DNA from: Marinobacter sp. CHS3-4
GTDB taxonomy: Bacteria > Pseudomonadota > Gammaproteobacteria > Pseudomonadales > Oleiphilaceae
NCBI RefSeq assembly: GCF_030053415.1
Contig: NZ_JASGBJ010000002.1
Coordinates: forward strand, 310,001 to 374,000
Direction: 5' to 3'
DNA length: 64,000 bases
Position 1 is the stretch's first letter, and each line of letters starts with the position of its first letter. A model generated the notes under the pieces. That model was not told the origin of the DNA and did no database searches. It saw only the letters and a list, made by a program, of their open reading frames with translations. Below, in pieces: positions 17,593 through 27,266 of the stretch. The translations under genes and the position numbers were made by a program.

Positions 17593-19299
17593 CTACAACC
17601 CCACATCGTCCAGAGACGACTCTGCAAGTTTCAACAGGTCTTTGTTGCTTTCCTCATGGCGCCCGACACTCTCGATGTAGTACTCCAACGATGTCAGCCC
17701 GTCGGCCAGGGCTTCCAACACCTGCGCTGCAGGCGCTTCTTTTGAATCCAACAAACGATACTGTATCGATTGCGCGACCCGCTCCAACACTTCTGCGGCG
17801 GCGGAATCATTCAGCATCTGAAGCCCGCCCCATATGCTGTGCAGGGTTCCTGGGAGATTGGCAAGGTGCAACTTGTCGTAATCGGACTCGATAAACGCAG
17901 TAATGGCCCGTTTTGCCAGGGTGAGTGCACTTTTGGCCTCGTCTGCAACCACAAAAGTGGCTTCCCGAAGGTACAGGGATTCTTCCCGGGTACGCTGACC
18001 ACCCGCCAGCGCATCGGTTTCAGACGTAATTCCGCGAGTCACGATCTGCAATACGGCGTCTTCAATCCCCAAGACGGAGTCTGCCAGCAAATACAGCTCG
18101 CTTTCTCCAGGAAGCCGATTCTCTTCTTCCCAACCTCGCAGTTTGGCCGCTTCGCTTCTTGCCATTGCACCCAGCTGATTCAAATCCAACATGACCAGGG
18201 TGTTGGACAAACGCTCAAGTGCGTCGGCAATCGAACTCAGCTCTGCAAGATCCGGTTCAATGCCCCGCTCCACAATATCCAGTTTGTCCTTCAACTGATT
18301 GAGCTCATCCTGCAAAGCGCTAGACAGCGATTGCAGAACATCGGTGCCGGGGCCGTATAGACGACGGGCGTGCGCCTCAAACATGCGATCCGGAAATTCG
18401 GCGGGTGCCAGATCAAACGCCGATAAAACGGAGACTACTTCGGGGTTGGCGGAACCACTCCGGTAAAGCAGATAAACCAGATCCCTTATTAGAGAATCGG
18501 GCGCATCCTTGGCGGTCGCAACCTTGCCCACGTATACCACTTCTCGTGAGTATTTCTCGATGCGCATGAACAGGCGCTTGCGAGCCTTACTGAAACTCAT
18601 GGAGCGATCCAGCATGGCATCTGCCACCATGGCCACCAGGCACCACATCTGACCCATAGGCGCGCCCTGGCACAGCCTCACAAATCCACGGGCAGCCCTG
18701 CTGAAAAGTTTCTGACTGACGACCGGGTTTTTTTCTCTCAGCACTCCCAGAAGCGCCACCTGAAAGGTCAGGCGCATTCGGCGAGCCAAAATCTCATAAT
18801 CTGCTTCGTTACCTTCGAACCCCTCCACAGATACGTTCGTGCAGAAATCAGGGCGTTCTTTGACGTCAACATCGAAAAAACAGGATTCCGGGTAGGGCTT
18901 CTCGCGGCGGGCTTCCCGCAAATCGTTGATCACAGGCAACAGGAGCTCTGGATGATCAACCCGCTGTTGGTGGTAATACTCGACGTAGCGCCGAAGGATA
19001 AACAGGGCGCTGTTCAGAGTCGTCAGCAGAATGTTCTTGTCATCGTTGGCGCCAACCGGAACGTCGTTGGCCATGGTAACCGCTTCCTGGCACAGCAACG
19101 TTCCTGCTCGCAACTCAACCAGAATAAAGATACCCCGAAGCTGGTTGAGAAAATCCACGCAGTTTTGCAGGTCCTCGCCACTTTCCCGATTTTCCTGAAA
19201 ACGTTCCAGGCTGGATTCTGCGTTTTTTATGGTCTGTTCGATCTCGCTTTTCACGAGATCAAAGGACTGCGATTTCGTCGCCAGAGACGATTGAACCAT
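17593..19299 (-). CDS. fimL: FimL-like pilus regulatory protein (ChpA N-terminal homolog)
   Basis: 568 residues, close to Pseudomonas FimL (about 560). FimL resembles the N-terminal, Hpt-like part of the chemosensory kinase ChpA but lacks kinase and receiver modules. In P. aeruginosa it acts with FimV and PilG to raise cAMP and support twitching and virulence-factor expression. Here the N-terminal part has VDFLNQLRGIFILVELRAGTLL and the C-terminal part has LANLPGTLHSIWGGLQMLND, both with ChpA/PilL Hpt-repeat character. No phospho-accepting His in an HxxKG context is evident, which fits a degenerate, non-phosphorylated module. Its position between sohB/SCP2 and dnaQ matches pseudomonads. FimV is encoded at 51.3-54.5 kb of the same window. 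Confidence 0.82.
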   Translation of the reverse strand: MVQSSLATKSQSFDLVKSEIEQTIKNAESSLERFQENRESGEDLQNCVDFLNQLRGIFILVELRAGTLLCQEAVTMANDVPVGANDDKNILLTTLNSALFILRRYVEYYHQQRVDHPELLLPVINDLREARREKPYPESCFFDVDVKERPDFCTNVSVEGFEGNEADYEILARRMRLTFQVALLGVLREKNPVVSQKLFSRAARGFVRLCQGAPMGQMWCLVAMVADAMLDRSMSFSKARKRLFMRIEKYSREVVYVGKVATAKDAPDSLIRDLVYLLYRSGSANPEVVSVLSAFDLAPAEFPDRMFEAHARRLYGPGTDVLQSLSSALQDELNQLKDKLDIVERGIEPDLAELSSIADALERLSNTLVMLDLNQLGAMARSEAAKLRGWEEENRLPGESELYLLADSVLGIEDAVLQIVTRGITSETDALAGGQRTREESLYLREATFVVADEAKSALTLAKRAITAFIESDYDKLHLANLPGTLHSIWGGLQMLNDSAAAEVLERVAQSIQYRLLDSKEAPAAQVLEALADGLTSLEYYIESVGRHEESNKDLLKLAESSLDDVGL

Positions 19300-19458
19300 A
19301 AACGCTTCCTGTTATTTGTGCGGACCTTCTTGGCGCAACGCTTCTTGCATTGCATTTCCGCCGCGCGTCCCAACGCGCCATGTTCCCGGATGCTGCCTTG
19401 CTTGTTTTTCTGCATGGCGTTTATAAACGTCCGCAAAAAAATGGCGAACTAACCATTA

Positions 19459-19486
19459 CTTATAACACAAAACTCAAGTAGCTCAA
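19459..19486 (-). promoter_or_regulatory. fimL: Candidate promoter for fimL
   Basis: Minus strand TTGAGC, 16 bases, TATAAG. It implies a leader of about 150 bases before the fimL ATG at 19299. The leader contains a perfect 12-base palindrome, CGTTTATAAACG, at 19418-19429. Confidence 0.5.
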
Positions 19487-19513
19487 GAAAGCGGAAATGT
19501 AACAGTACGTGAC

Positions 19514-20224
19514 TTAATTTGACGTTTGAAGCCGATCCCACACTGTCTGACCCGACTTTTTGGCAAGCGTAGCCATAAACTCGTCGTGGGCCGCCGCTTC
19601 TTCTTCATTGGCAGTCACGACCGGCAAGACCTCGCGACTGGAAGGCAGGCGCCGAACACCCAGTCCGCCACCGGCGGTATCGCTGCCGGCATCCAGGGAT
19701 AGCGCTGTCTGACCGCCCGTCAGTAACAGGTAGACGTCGGCAAGGATTTCGGCGTCCAGCAAAGCGCCGTGAAGGTCACGACTGCTGTTATCCACGCCAT
19801 AGCGCTTACACAGGGCGTCCAGGTTGTTCTTCTGGCCCGGGTGCTTCTTTCGCGCCACCGCCAGGGAGTCCACAACGGAACAATGTTCGTTCGTCTTACG
19901 AACCGGTTTCAAACGGGCGAACTCGGCGTCCATAAACCCGATATCGAACGCCGCATTATGGATGACCAGCTCAGCACCCTTGATGAACTCGAAGAACTCG
20001 TCTGCAACGTCCTCAAACCGCGGCTTATCCGCAAGGAATTCATTGGTAATTCCATGGATTGTGATGGCTTCGGCCTCGACTTCACGCTCTGGATTGATAT
20101 AGACGTGATAGTGCCGACCGGTAAGCTGTCTCTCCATGAGTTCCACACAGCCGATTTCGATAATCCGGTGGCCTTCAGCCGGATCGATGCCAGTGGTCTC
20201 TGTATCCAGCACGATTTGTCGCAT
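19514..20224 (-). CDS. dnaQ: DNA polymerase III epsilon subunit
   Basis: Proofreading 3'-5' exonuclease of the replicative polymerase. It has 236 residues (E. coli 243). Exo I is LDTETTGIDP (Asp7, Glu9), Exo II is IHNAAFDIGFMDAEF and the DEDDh Exo III His/Asp lies in LHGALLDAEILADVYL. The C-terminal tail with the Ala/Glu-rich linker ends in a segment that in E. coli binds the alpha subunit. It sits three bases after rnhA on the same strand; here the genes are cotranscribed, whereas in E. coli they are divergent. Confidence 0.97.
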   Translation of the reverse strand: MRQIVLDTETTGIDPAEGHRIIEIGCVELMERQLTGRHYHVYINPEREVEAEAITIHGITNEFLADKPRFEDVADEFFEFIKGAELVIHNAAFDIGFMDAEFARLKPVRKTNEHCSVVDSLAVARKKHPGQKNNLDALCKRYGVDNSSRDLHGALLDAEILADVYLLLTGGQTALSLDAGSDTAGGGLGVRRLPSSREVLPVVTANEEEAAAHDEFMATLAKKSGQTVWDRLQTSN

Positions 20225-20227
20225 TGC

Positions 20228-20677
20228 CTAGTTTCTCCCGCTTAAAAGATCATCGACACCCTGATTGGCAAGCTGATCTGCCATCTCATTACCCGGGTTG
20301 CCAGCGTGCCCTTTGACCCAGTGCCAGTTAATCTGGTGCCGACCGACTTCTTCGTCCAACTGACGCCAGAGGTCTTCGTTTTTTACTGGTTTTTTTGCGG
20401 CTGTTTTCCAACCGTTCTTCTTCCACCCATGCATCCATTCCGTGATGCCCTTCCTGACGTACTGGGAATCGGTGTAGAGCTCCACCTCGCAGGCACGTTT
20501 GAGCGCTTTCAGGCCTTTGATCGCAGCCATCAGTTCCATGCGGTTGTTGGTTGTGTCCCTTTCACCTCCGTGGAGGCACTTTCTCGCATCGCCGTAATTC
20601 AGTACGGCGCCCCAACCACCCGGGCCAGGGTTGCCTTTGCAGGCTCCATCCGTATAGAGAACCACCTTGCCTGCCAT
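20228..20677 (-). CDS. rnhA: Ribonuclease HI
   Basis: Degrades RNA in RNA-DNA hybrids. It has 149 residues. Catalytic residues are Asp10 ([14 protein letters not shown]), Glu48 ([10 protein letters not shown]), Asp70 ([12 protein letters not shown]) and the late Asp in NEMADQLAN; the HVKGHAG-type loop is present as [12 protein letters not shown]. The gene begins immediately after the methyltransferase stop, with no gap. Confidence 0.97.
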   Translation of the reverse strand: MAGKVVLYTDGACKGNPGPGGWGAVLNYGDARKCLHGGERDTTNNRMELMAAIKGLKALKRACEVELYTDSQYVRKGITEWMHGWKKNGWKTAAKKPVKNEDLWRQLDEEVGRHQINWHWVKGHAGNPGNEMADQLANQGVDDLLSGRN

Positions 20678-21469
20678 TTATTCTCCCATATAACTATTCC
20701 TGGATACGCCACGGGAAGCGCCCACTGTGCCTCTTGCTGGCATCGGAATGACCTTCTGACTGCGCCATACCGGCTTTCGAGGTAAGCGCGAGTAAACCCG
20801 TTTTTTGGCAAGGATACAGTAATAGGCCCCGACAGGCAGGAACCGATTACCGCACAAGCGCTCGACAATTCCCCGCCCTTCACTGAGTGCAGCGGCCTGT
20901 AGCGGCATTTTGAAGAATCCCGATTCTGTAGATTCCACCGAAAAGTCCAGCAACCTGAGCCAGTCTTCCATCCGCGATTTCAGCATAAACCTGCCACCCC
21001 AAGGGCCCAGCTTGTGCCGGGAGACCAACCTGCGGATGCCCCAGAGCCCGATCGGGTTAAAGCCCATCAACACGATAGAGCCCTCACCTCTCAACACTCT
21101 GGAGGCCTCCCTCAACGCCTGGTGCGGGTGCGGGGAAAAATCTGCGGTGTGATGAAGAATAACCAGGTCCATGGATTCACCGGGAAACGGTAACTCGTCT
21201 GCGTCACAGACCGCGACGCCATCGGGCATACGATCATGCCAATTAGGGGTTGTGAGAATTTTCTGTGAAAAATCCGTACCTGTTGCCAGAGGAAGCCGAT
21301 GACTCAGGGCCACATGCAGCTGCCTCGCCCCGGTCAGGTCACCGGCCAGCCGATCAATCCGGGCGCGCTGGTCCGCCAGCAGAGATCGGCCAAGGGGCGT
21401 CTGATACCAGTCTTCAAAACTGATGTGACGGGCCGAAAAATCGATCTGGCGTGACTGTTTTGGGCTCAT
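20678..21469 (-). CDS. Class I SAM-dependent methyltransferase
   Basis: 263 residues from the ATG at 21469; a longer frame that reaches gloB is less likely. A Methyltransf_11-type core is visible: the acidic motif GVAVCDADELPFPGESMDLVILHHT, then HPHQALREASRVLRGEGSIVLMGFNP. The glycine-rich motif I is poorly conserved. The substrate is unknown. The same gene between rnhA and gloB is found in pseudomonads. It is first in a likely methyltransferase-rnhA-dnaQ operon. Confidence 0.83.
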   Translation of the reverse strand: MSPKQSRQIDFSARHISFEDWYQTPLGRSLLADQRARIDRLAGDLTGARQLHVALSHRLPLATGTDFSQKILTTPNWHDRMPDGVAVCDADELPFPGESMDLVILHHTADFSPHPHQALREASRVLRGEGSIVLMGFNPIGLWGIRRLVSRHKLGPWGGRFMLKSRMEDWLRLLDFSVESTESGFFKMPLQAAALSEGRGIVERLCGNRFLPVGAYYCILAKKRVYSRLPRKPVWRSQKVIPMPARGTVGASRGVSRNSYMGE

Positions 21470-21514
21470 GGCTGATTCTTGCTCATGGCTGTATTCCTCT
21501 ATGGGTGATGCTCT

Positions 21515-21523
21515 ATCATAACA
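21515..21523 (-). promoter_or_regulatory. Candidate extended -10 for the methyltransferase-rnhA-dnaQ operon
   Basis: Minus strand TGTTATGAT (TGn plus TATGAT), about 45 bases before the methyltransferase ATG. No good -35 is seen. gloB diverges from the same short interval. Confidence 0.4.
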
Positions 21524-21554
21524 GCCACATTCCGACTGCACATGGGGTAGACCA

Positions 21555-22349
21555 ATGCTGACCATGACACCAATTCCGGCCTTCAGCGATAACTACATCT
21601 GGTGCCTTGCCAACAGTGAAGACGGCAAAGCCCTGATTGTCGATCCCGGCCAGGCTGACCCGGTCGTTGATCATCTGAGCCAGAACCATCTGACACTGGA
21701 CACTATTCTGGTCACCCACCACCACCCCGACCACACGGGCGGTATCCGGCAGTTGGCCTCTCGATATCCGGATTGCCGCATTGTAGGCCCAGCAGACTCG
21801 CCCTTCTCCGGAGTGACAGAGTCTGTGAACGCCGGGGATTCGGTGTCCTGGAATGGCCTTAACTTCGATGTCTACGAAGTTCCGGGGCACACGCTTGACC
21901 ACATTGCCTTTTACTCAGAAACCGAAGTGGGCGGCCACCAGATACTTTTCTGTGGCGACACCCTGTTCGTGTGCGGCTGCGGTCGATTGTTCGAGGGCTC
22001 ACCAGCTCAGATGAAGCAGTCCCTGGCTTCGCTGCGCCAGCTGCCCGATACGACGGCAGTGTACTGTGCCCACGAATACACCCTTGCCAACCTCAAGTTT
22101 GCCCGCCACTGGCTGCCGGATGATACCGACCTCGCCGCCTTTGAGAGCCGATGTAAAGCGCTGAGAGACAAGGGTGAGCCAACCGTGCCTTCAACCATCG
22201 GGGACGAGAAGCGACTGAATCCATTTCTTCGCTGGGATGACAGGATGGTGGTCAGTTCGGCCCATCGTTACGCAGAACATCATCAGCTCCAGTGCAACAA
22301 CGAGACCGAGGTTTTTGCCGCTGTCAGACATGGCAAGGATCACTTCTGA
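21555..22349 (+). CDS. gloB: Hydroxyacylglutathione hydrolase (glyoxalase II)
   Basis: Hydrolyses S-D-lactoylglutathione to D-lactate and glutathione, the second step of methylglyoxal detoxification. The protein has 264 residues from ATG 21555; ATG 21564 (MTPIPAF) is an equally good start. It is a metallo-beta-lactamase fold with the metal-binding motif [10 protein letters not shown] and further ligands in [28 protein letters not shown] and [13 protein letters not shown]. The C-terminal domain ends in a typical NPFLRW block. Confidence 0.96.
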   Translation: MLTMTPIPAFSDNYIWCLANSEDGKALIVDPGQADPVVDHLSQNHLTLDTILVTHHHPDHTGGIRQLASRYPDCRIVGPADSPFSGVTESVNAGDSVSWNGLNFDVYEVPGHTLDHIAFYSETEVGGHQILFCGDTLFVCGCGRLFEGSPAQMKQSLASLRQLPDTTAVYCAHEYTLANLKFARHWLPDDTDLAAFESRCKALRDKGEPTVPSTIGDEKRLNPFLRWDDRMVVSSAHRYAEHHQLQCNNETEVFAAVRHGKDHF

Positions 22350-22392
22350 ACACTTATTAACCGATTCTGTCGCTGCTGTAACACAGGGCCTG

Positions 22393-22422
22393 TTGACCGC
22401 TCAGAAAGGCATCCAATAGACT
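22393..22422 (+). promoter_or_regulatory. mltD: Candidate promoter for mltD
   Basis: TTGACC, 18 bases, TAGACT, about 80 bases before the mltD ATG. The spacing is slightly long and the -10 imperfect. Confidence 0.35.
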
Positions 22423-22445
22423 CAAGGTAATGTTTTTGCATTCTT

Positions 22446-22480
22446 GAACCCGCCGGGAACCCGCAACATCGGCGGGTTTC
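22446..22480 (+). terminator. Possible terminator hairpin between gloB and mltD
   Basis: GAACCCGCCG pairs with CGGCGGGTTTC across a 14-base loop and ends in TTTC. The large loop and short T run make it weak. If active it would also attenuate mltD from the promoter just upstream. Confidence 0.35.
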
Positions 22481-22500
22481 ACCCATCCGGACGCGCTATT

Positions 22501-24264
22501 ATGACCCATCGCCACCTGCCGACCCTGATACTGATTGGTGCCCTCATCAGCGGCTGCCAGTCGTTTAGTTCCAAGGAACAGGCTGCGAAAGAAGACGTAC
22601 TGGACTCGGAAACACTGACCGTAGCAGCTGGCGATGAAGGGCTAAAAGAGGCGGTAGAGAGCGGCTCAGAGTCGCAACAACAGGAAGCCATAAAGGCGAC
22701 CCGTACGAAACTCGATGACGCAATCGAACCGTCCATGAAAGAAGCGGCCGAGAATGCGCGGGAAAAACTGGATACTCCTGCCGATGGCGTTGCGGAATCA
22801 GAGGCCAATCCCGAACCCAAGACACCGCCAGATCCGGACCTGTGGGTGAGACTTCGTGCCGGATTCAAGCTGGATCATGACGTGGATGAACGCCGGATCA
22901 CTTCGCAGTTGAACTGGTACAAAAGACATCCGCGTTATATTGACCGGGTTGCCGAACGCGGTAGCCGGTATCTGTTCCACATTCTCAATGAAGCAGAGAA
23001 ACGTAACCTGCCGACGGAGTTGGTGCTTCTACCCGTTGTCGAAAGTGCCTTTGATCCCTTTGCCTACTCCCATGGGCGCGCCGCTGGCCTGTGGCAATTC
23101 ATTCCATCAACCGGCAAATATTTTGGCCTGACCCAGAGCTGGTGGCATGACGAACGTCGGGACGTCATTGCTGCCACTGACGCTGCATTCAATTACCTCG
23201 AGCGCCTGGCCAACCGCTTTGACGGCGACTATATGCTGGCGCTGGCTGCGTATAACAGTGGCGGTGGCACCGTATCCAGCGCCATGCGCAAGAACCGCAA
23301 ACGCAATCAGCCCACCGACTTCTGGTCACTGGATCTACCCCGGGAAACGAGGCATTACGCCCCCAAACTTATTGCACTGGCGCGAATTTTTGCCGACCCA
23401 GAGAAATACGGCATTGAGCTCCCACCGTTGAAAGATGAGCCCTACTTCGAGGTTGTCGATACGGGTTCACAGCTGGATCTGGCGCAAGCCGCCAAACTGG
23501 CGAATGTGGACATTGACGAAATCTACCTGCTCAATCCGTCCTTTAACCGATGGGCGACCTCTCCTGATGGCCCTCACCGTTTGCTGATTCCCAAGGAGAA
23601 CGCTGAAACGTTCCGGACCGCTCTGGCCGAAATTGCCCCGTCGGAACGCGTGTCCTGGCACAGTTACGAAGTGTCTTCCGGCGACACGCTGGGGTCCATC
23701 GCCTTGCGCTACGGCACCACTCCCTCGGTGATTCAGCAGGTGAACAAGTTGAACAGCCACATCATCCGTATCGGACAGCGCTTGATGATTCCGTCCGCCA
23801 GCCAGGACGCCGATACCTACAGCCTGAGCGCATCAGAACGCCTCAGCCGCAAGCAGGACAACGCGGGCAAACGGGCCGGCGGCAAGCGCGTGGACTATAC
23901 AGTGCGCTCTGGCGACACGTTCTGGGACATTGCCCGGGAACACAAAATTGGCGTTCGAGAGCTTGCCTCCTGGAACGGCATGGCACCCGGTGATCCGCTA
24001 ATGCCGGGTCAGGACCTGGTGATCTATTCCAAATCACCGCAGGCCGCAAAAATGGCGAGCCCACCGGTGACCACATCCCGAGGCGACGGCATGGTCCGTA
24101 AAGTGGGTTATCGGGTACGCAAAGGCGACTCGCTATCCCGCATCGCCAGCCGTTTTGCCGTCAATGTGAGCGACATCGCAAGCTGGAATAACCTGAACAC
24201 CTCTCGTTATCTTCAGCCCGGACAAAGTCTGGTACTCTACGTGGACATCAGAAACAGCCCCTGA
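22501..24264 (+). CDS. mltD: Membrane-bound lytic murein transglycosylase D
   Basis: Outer-membrane lipoprotein that cleaves the peptidoglycan glycan strand, forming 1,6-anhydro-muramyl ends. ATG 22501 gives a lipoprotein signal with lipobox LISGC; an upstream TTG in frame would put an implausible leader in front. The 587-residue product has a Glu/Ala-rich linker. The SLT domain follows (about 160-300), with catalytic Glu in VVESAFDPFAYS and signature AAGLWQFIPSTGK. Three LysM repeats lie at about 395-440, 465-510 and 540-585, each opening with a V-x-x-GD-(T/S) pattern. E. coli MltD has two LysM repeats, so three is slightly more. Confidence 0.94.
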   Translation: MTHRHLPTLILIGALISGCQSFSSKEQAAKEDVLDSETLTVAAGDEGLKEAVESGSESQQQEAIKATRTKLDDAIEPSMKEAAENAREKLDTPADGVAESEANPEPKTPPDPDLWVRLRAGFKLDHDVDERRITSQLNWYKRHPRYIDRVAERGSRYLFHILNEAEKRNLPTELVLLPVVESAFDPFAYSHGRAAGLWQFIPSTGKYFGLTQSWWHDERRDVIAATDAAFNYLERLANRFDGDYMLALAAYNSGGGTVSSAMRKNRKRNQPTDFWSLDLPRETRHYAPKLIALARIFADPEKYGIELPPLKDEPYFEVVDTGSQLDLAQAAKLANVDIDEIYLLNPSFNRWATSPDGPHRLLIPKENAETFRTALAEIAPSERVSWHSYEVSSGDTLGSIALRYGTTPSVIQQVNKLNSHIIRIGQRLMIPSASQDADTYSLSASERLSRKQDNAGKRAGGKRVDYTVRSGDTFWDIAREHKIGVRELASWNGMAPGDPLMPGQDLVIYSKSPQAAKMASPPVTTSRGDGMVRKVGYRVRKGDSLSRIASRFAVNVSDIASWNNLNTSRYLQPGQSLVLYVDIRNSP

Positions 24265-24290
24265 ACCTTTCAACTGAACGTGCGAGTTCT

Positions 24291-26138
24291 ATGATAACGA
24301 CTAATAACGCTTACCCGTCTGTTTTGACCCGGCAAGTACGTCGGTTCCTACACTCAGTTATTGTCTTGGGAGCCTGTCTATCGGCTTCCATCGCAGCGCC
24401 GCTGAGCGCCGCACCTGTGGCTCAACACGGGCTGGCTCTTCATGGGGAAGTGAAATATCCGGAAGACTTTAGTCACTTCGATTACGTGAACCCTGATGCC
24501 CCAAAGGGTGGGACAATACGAAGAGCCGTGATCGGAAACGGTTATGATTCCTTCAATCCGTTTGTAGCCAGGGGCATTCCAGCCGCAGGAATTGAGAACT
24601 ACCTGTACGACTCGCTTCTTGAATCATCCGCTGATGAACCATTCTCAGTTTACGGCCTAATTGCAGAATCCATCGAAATTCCAGAGGACCGTAGTTACGT
24701 CATATTCAACTTGAGAAAGGAAGCCCGATTTCAAGATGGAGAGCAGATCACCGCTGCAGACGTAAAATTTACTTTCGATTTGATCAAGACTAAGGGACAT
24801 CCTCGCCGCAAGGTTTATTACGAAGATGTAGTTGAAGCCATAGTAATAAATCCGCATCGCATTAAATTCGAATTCTCAGAGAAACGAAACCGAGAACTTC
24901 CGCTGATAATCGGTCAGCTTTCTATTTTTCCAAAACACTACTGGAAAGATCGAGAGTTTGGTTAAAATGGCCTAGATCGTCCTATTGGTAGTGGACCTTA
25001 TAGGATTGGTGATTTCGAGGCAGGCCGGTCGATAAGCTATGAAAGGGTCGAAGACTACTGGGCTGAAGATCTGGGTGTTCGCAAAGGACGGTTCAACTTC
25101 GGAGAAATAGTTTTTGAATACTACACCGACGAAACGGTGGCACTGGAATCGTTTAAAGCGGGAAATTACGACTTCAGGATAGAATATATGGCCAAGAATT
25201 GGGCTACCGCATACACAGGTGAGGCGTTCGACTCAGGTAAAATTGTCAAAGAGTCTATAGACCATGATCGTCCAGTAGGCATGCAAGCCTTCGTATTCAA
25301 TACCCGCCGGGCAGTATTCGAAGATCCGGCCGTGCGCCAAGCTCTATCCTACGGCTTCGACTTCGAATGGGCCAATAAGGACTCATTTTTCGGTCAGTAC
25401 AAGCGCACCAAAAGCTATTTCGAAAACAGCGAGCTTGAATCATCAGGCCTCCCAACTGGCAGAGAACTGGAAATACTAGAGCCTTATCGTGAACAATTAC
25501 CAGATTCGGTGTTCAATTCCGAATACCAGCCGCCGACGACGTCCGGAGAGAGGACCATCCGCGACAATCTTTTTGAGGCCCAAAGCCAACTAAGAGCTGC
25601 AGGATATGTAGATCAGAATGGCACCATGGTAAAAGAAGACTCGGGAGAGCCTTTAACGTTTGAAATCCTGCTCGATCAAAAAACCTTTGAACGAGTGGTC
25701 TTGCCGTTCAAGAAGCAACTGGGAAGACTAGGAATTGAAGTTACCGTTCGCATCGTCGACACAAGCCAGTACGCCGAACGCTGGCGTACGCGAGATTTCG
25801 ACATGACCGTCTTTACGTTTCAGCAATCTGATTCACCTGGTAATGAGCAAAAAGATTATTGGCACTCTTCTTCTGCTGATGTAGATAGTTCCGGTAACTT
25901 GGCGGGCGTGAGCCATCCGGTGATCGATGAACTCGTGGATTACCTGATCCAAGCACCGAATCGTGAGGAGCTGGTTTACCGCACGCGCGCACTCGACCGG
26001 GTGCTTCTGCATCATCACTACGTAATTCCCAACTGGTACGTGCCCAGTGACCGGATCGCCTACTGGTCATTCCTTAAGCGGCCAGACACCGTCCCCAAAG
26101 ACGGCGCCGACGTGAACAATTGGTGGATCGAACGCTGA
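24291..26138 (+). pseudogene. yejA: Yej-type peptide ABC transporter substrate-binding protein, interrupted by an in-frame stop
   Basis: Periplasmic binding protein (SBP family 5) for the downstream yejBEF importer. The frame runs from ATG 24291 to 26138 (about 615 codons, near the family's 600) but has one TAA at 24963-24965. On both sides the frame is identical and fully family-like: KHYWKDREFG before the stop, then NGLDRPIGSGPYRIGDFEAG. There is no frameshift. The stop stands where related proteins usually carry Lys, so AAA to TAA is the simplest explanation. A signal peptide (about residues 18-42) and the early motif GGTIRRAV are present. From about 24640 to 25740 the DNA is visibly richer in AT and in rare codons (AGA, ATA) than its neighbours. 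It may be a pseudogene, a recent mutation, a read-through product or a sequencing error. Confidence 0.85.
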
Positions 26139-26183
26139 TTGATACTGCCCTTGCCTGACCGAACGCAGACGGAGCACCTGTAG

Positions 26184-27266
26184 ATGGGTAGTTACATACT
26201 CAGGCGCCTGGCGCTGATTATCCCCACCCTGGTGGGCATCATGCTGCTGAATTTCGTGATTGTTCAGGCGGCACCAGGCGGCCCTGTAGAGCAGATGATC
26301 GCTGAAGTCGAGGGATTTGGCGGTGACGCTCTGGATCGCGCGAGTGGCGGAGGATCCGGCGGGGAAGTATCAGGCAATGGAGACAGCCGGGGCTCTCGGG
26401 GCCTGCCGCCAGAACTGTTAAAAGAAATTGAAGTGATGTACGGCTTCGACAAGCCCGCCCACGAACGCTTTCTGAAAATGCTTGGCGACTACGCCACTTT
26501 CGACTTTGGCGAGTCTTTCTATCGCCAACGAACGGTAACGGACCTCATCGTCGACAAGATGCCCGTGTCCATTTCGCTGGGGCTCTGGTCCACGCTGATC
26601 ATCTATCTGATTTCAATTCCTCTGGGCATTCGCAAGGCCGTCACCGACGGCTCGCGTTTCGATGTCTGGACCAGTTCGGCCATCGTTATCGGGTATGCCA
26701 TCCCCGGCTTCCTATTCGCGATTCTGTTGATCGTTCTGTTTGCCGGCGGCAGTTATCTAGACTGGTTCCCGTTGCGGGGTCTGACCTCCTCCAATTTTGA
26801 CGAGATGACCTGGTACCAGCAGATCGGCGACTACTTCTGGCATCTGGCACTGCCCGTCACAGCGAACGTCATCGGGGGCTTCGCTACCCTGACCCTGCTG
26901 ACTAAAAATTCGTTTCTGGATGAGATTGGCAAACAATATGTGGTGACCGCCCGCGCCAAGGGCCTGGAGGAAAAGCGAGTCCTTTATGGCCACGTATTTC
27001 GTAACGCCATGCTGATTGTCATTGCGAGCCTGCCCGGCGTACTGGTTCAGCTCTTTTTCACCGGATCGTTGCTGATTGAAGTCATCTTTTCACTGGACGG
27101 TCTCGGGCTGCTTGGTTTTGAAGCGGCTTTGAACCGGGATTATCCGGTGGTATTCGGAACACTCTACATTTTTACTCTGATGGGTCTGGTGCTGAAATTG
27201 ATCAGCGACATTACCTATGTGCTGGTGGACCCACGCATTGATTTTGAAAGTCGGGAGGGCGCATGA
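26184..27266 (+). CDS. yejB: ABC transporter permease YejB
   Basis: Inner-membrane permease of the peptide/microcin C-type importer. It has 360 residues. It starts with the conserved helix [21 protein letters not shown], followed by a Gly/Ser-rich extracytoplasmic insertion (about 45-75). Five further hydrophobic segments follow, and the cytoplasmic EAA-type loop [24 protein letters not shown] that contacts the ATPase. It lies 45 bases after the yejA remnant and overlaps yejE by four bases (ATGA). The gene is intact. Confidence 0.93.
   Translation: MGSYILRRLALIIPTLVGIMLLNFVIVQAAPGGPVEQMIAEVEGFGGDALDRASGGGSGGEVSGNGDSRGSRGLPPELLKEIEVMYGFDKPAHERFLKMLGDYATFDFGESFYRQRTVTDLIVDKMPVSISLGLWSTLIIYLISIPLGIRKAVTDGSRFDVWTSSAIVIGYAIPGFLFAILLIVLFAGGSYLDWFPLRGLTSSNFDEMTWYQQIGDYFWHLALPVTANVIGGFATLTLLTKNSFLDEIGKQYVVTARAKGLEEKRVLYGHVFRNAMLIVIASLPGVLVQLFFTGSLLIEVIFSLDGLGLLGFEAALNRDYPVVFGTLYIFTLMGLVLKLISDITYVLVDPRIDFESREGA

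Noticed and set aside
24966-25137. Frameshift in yejA
   Set aside because: Translation across 24966-25137 in the original frame is continuous and family-like, so only a nonsense codon, not a shift, separates the two parts.
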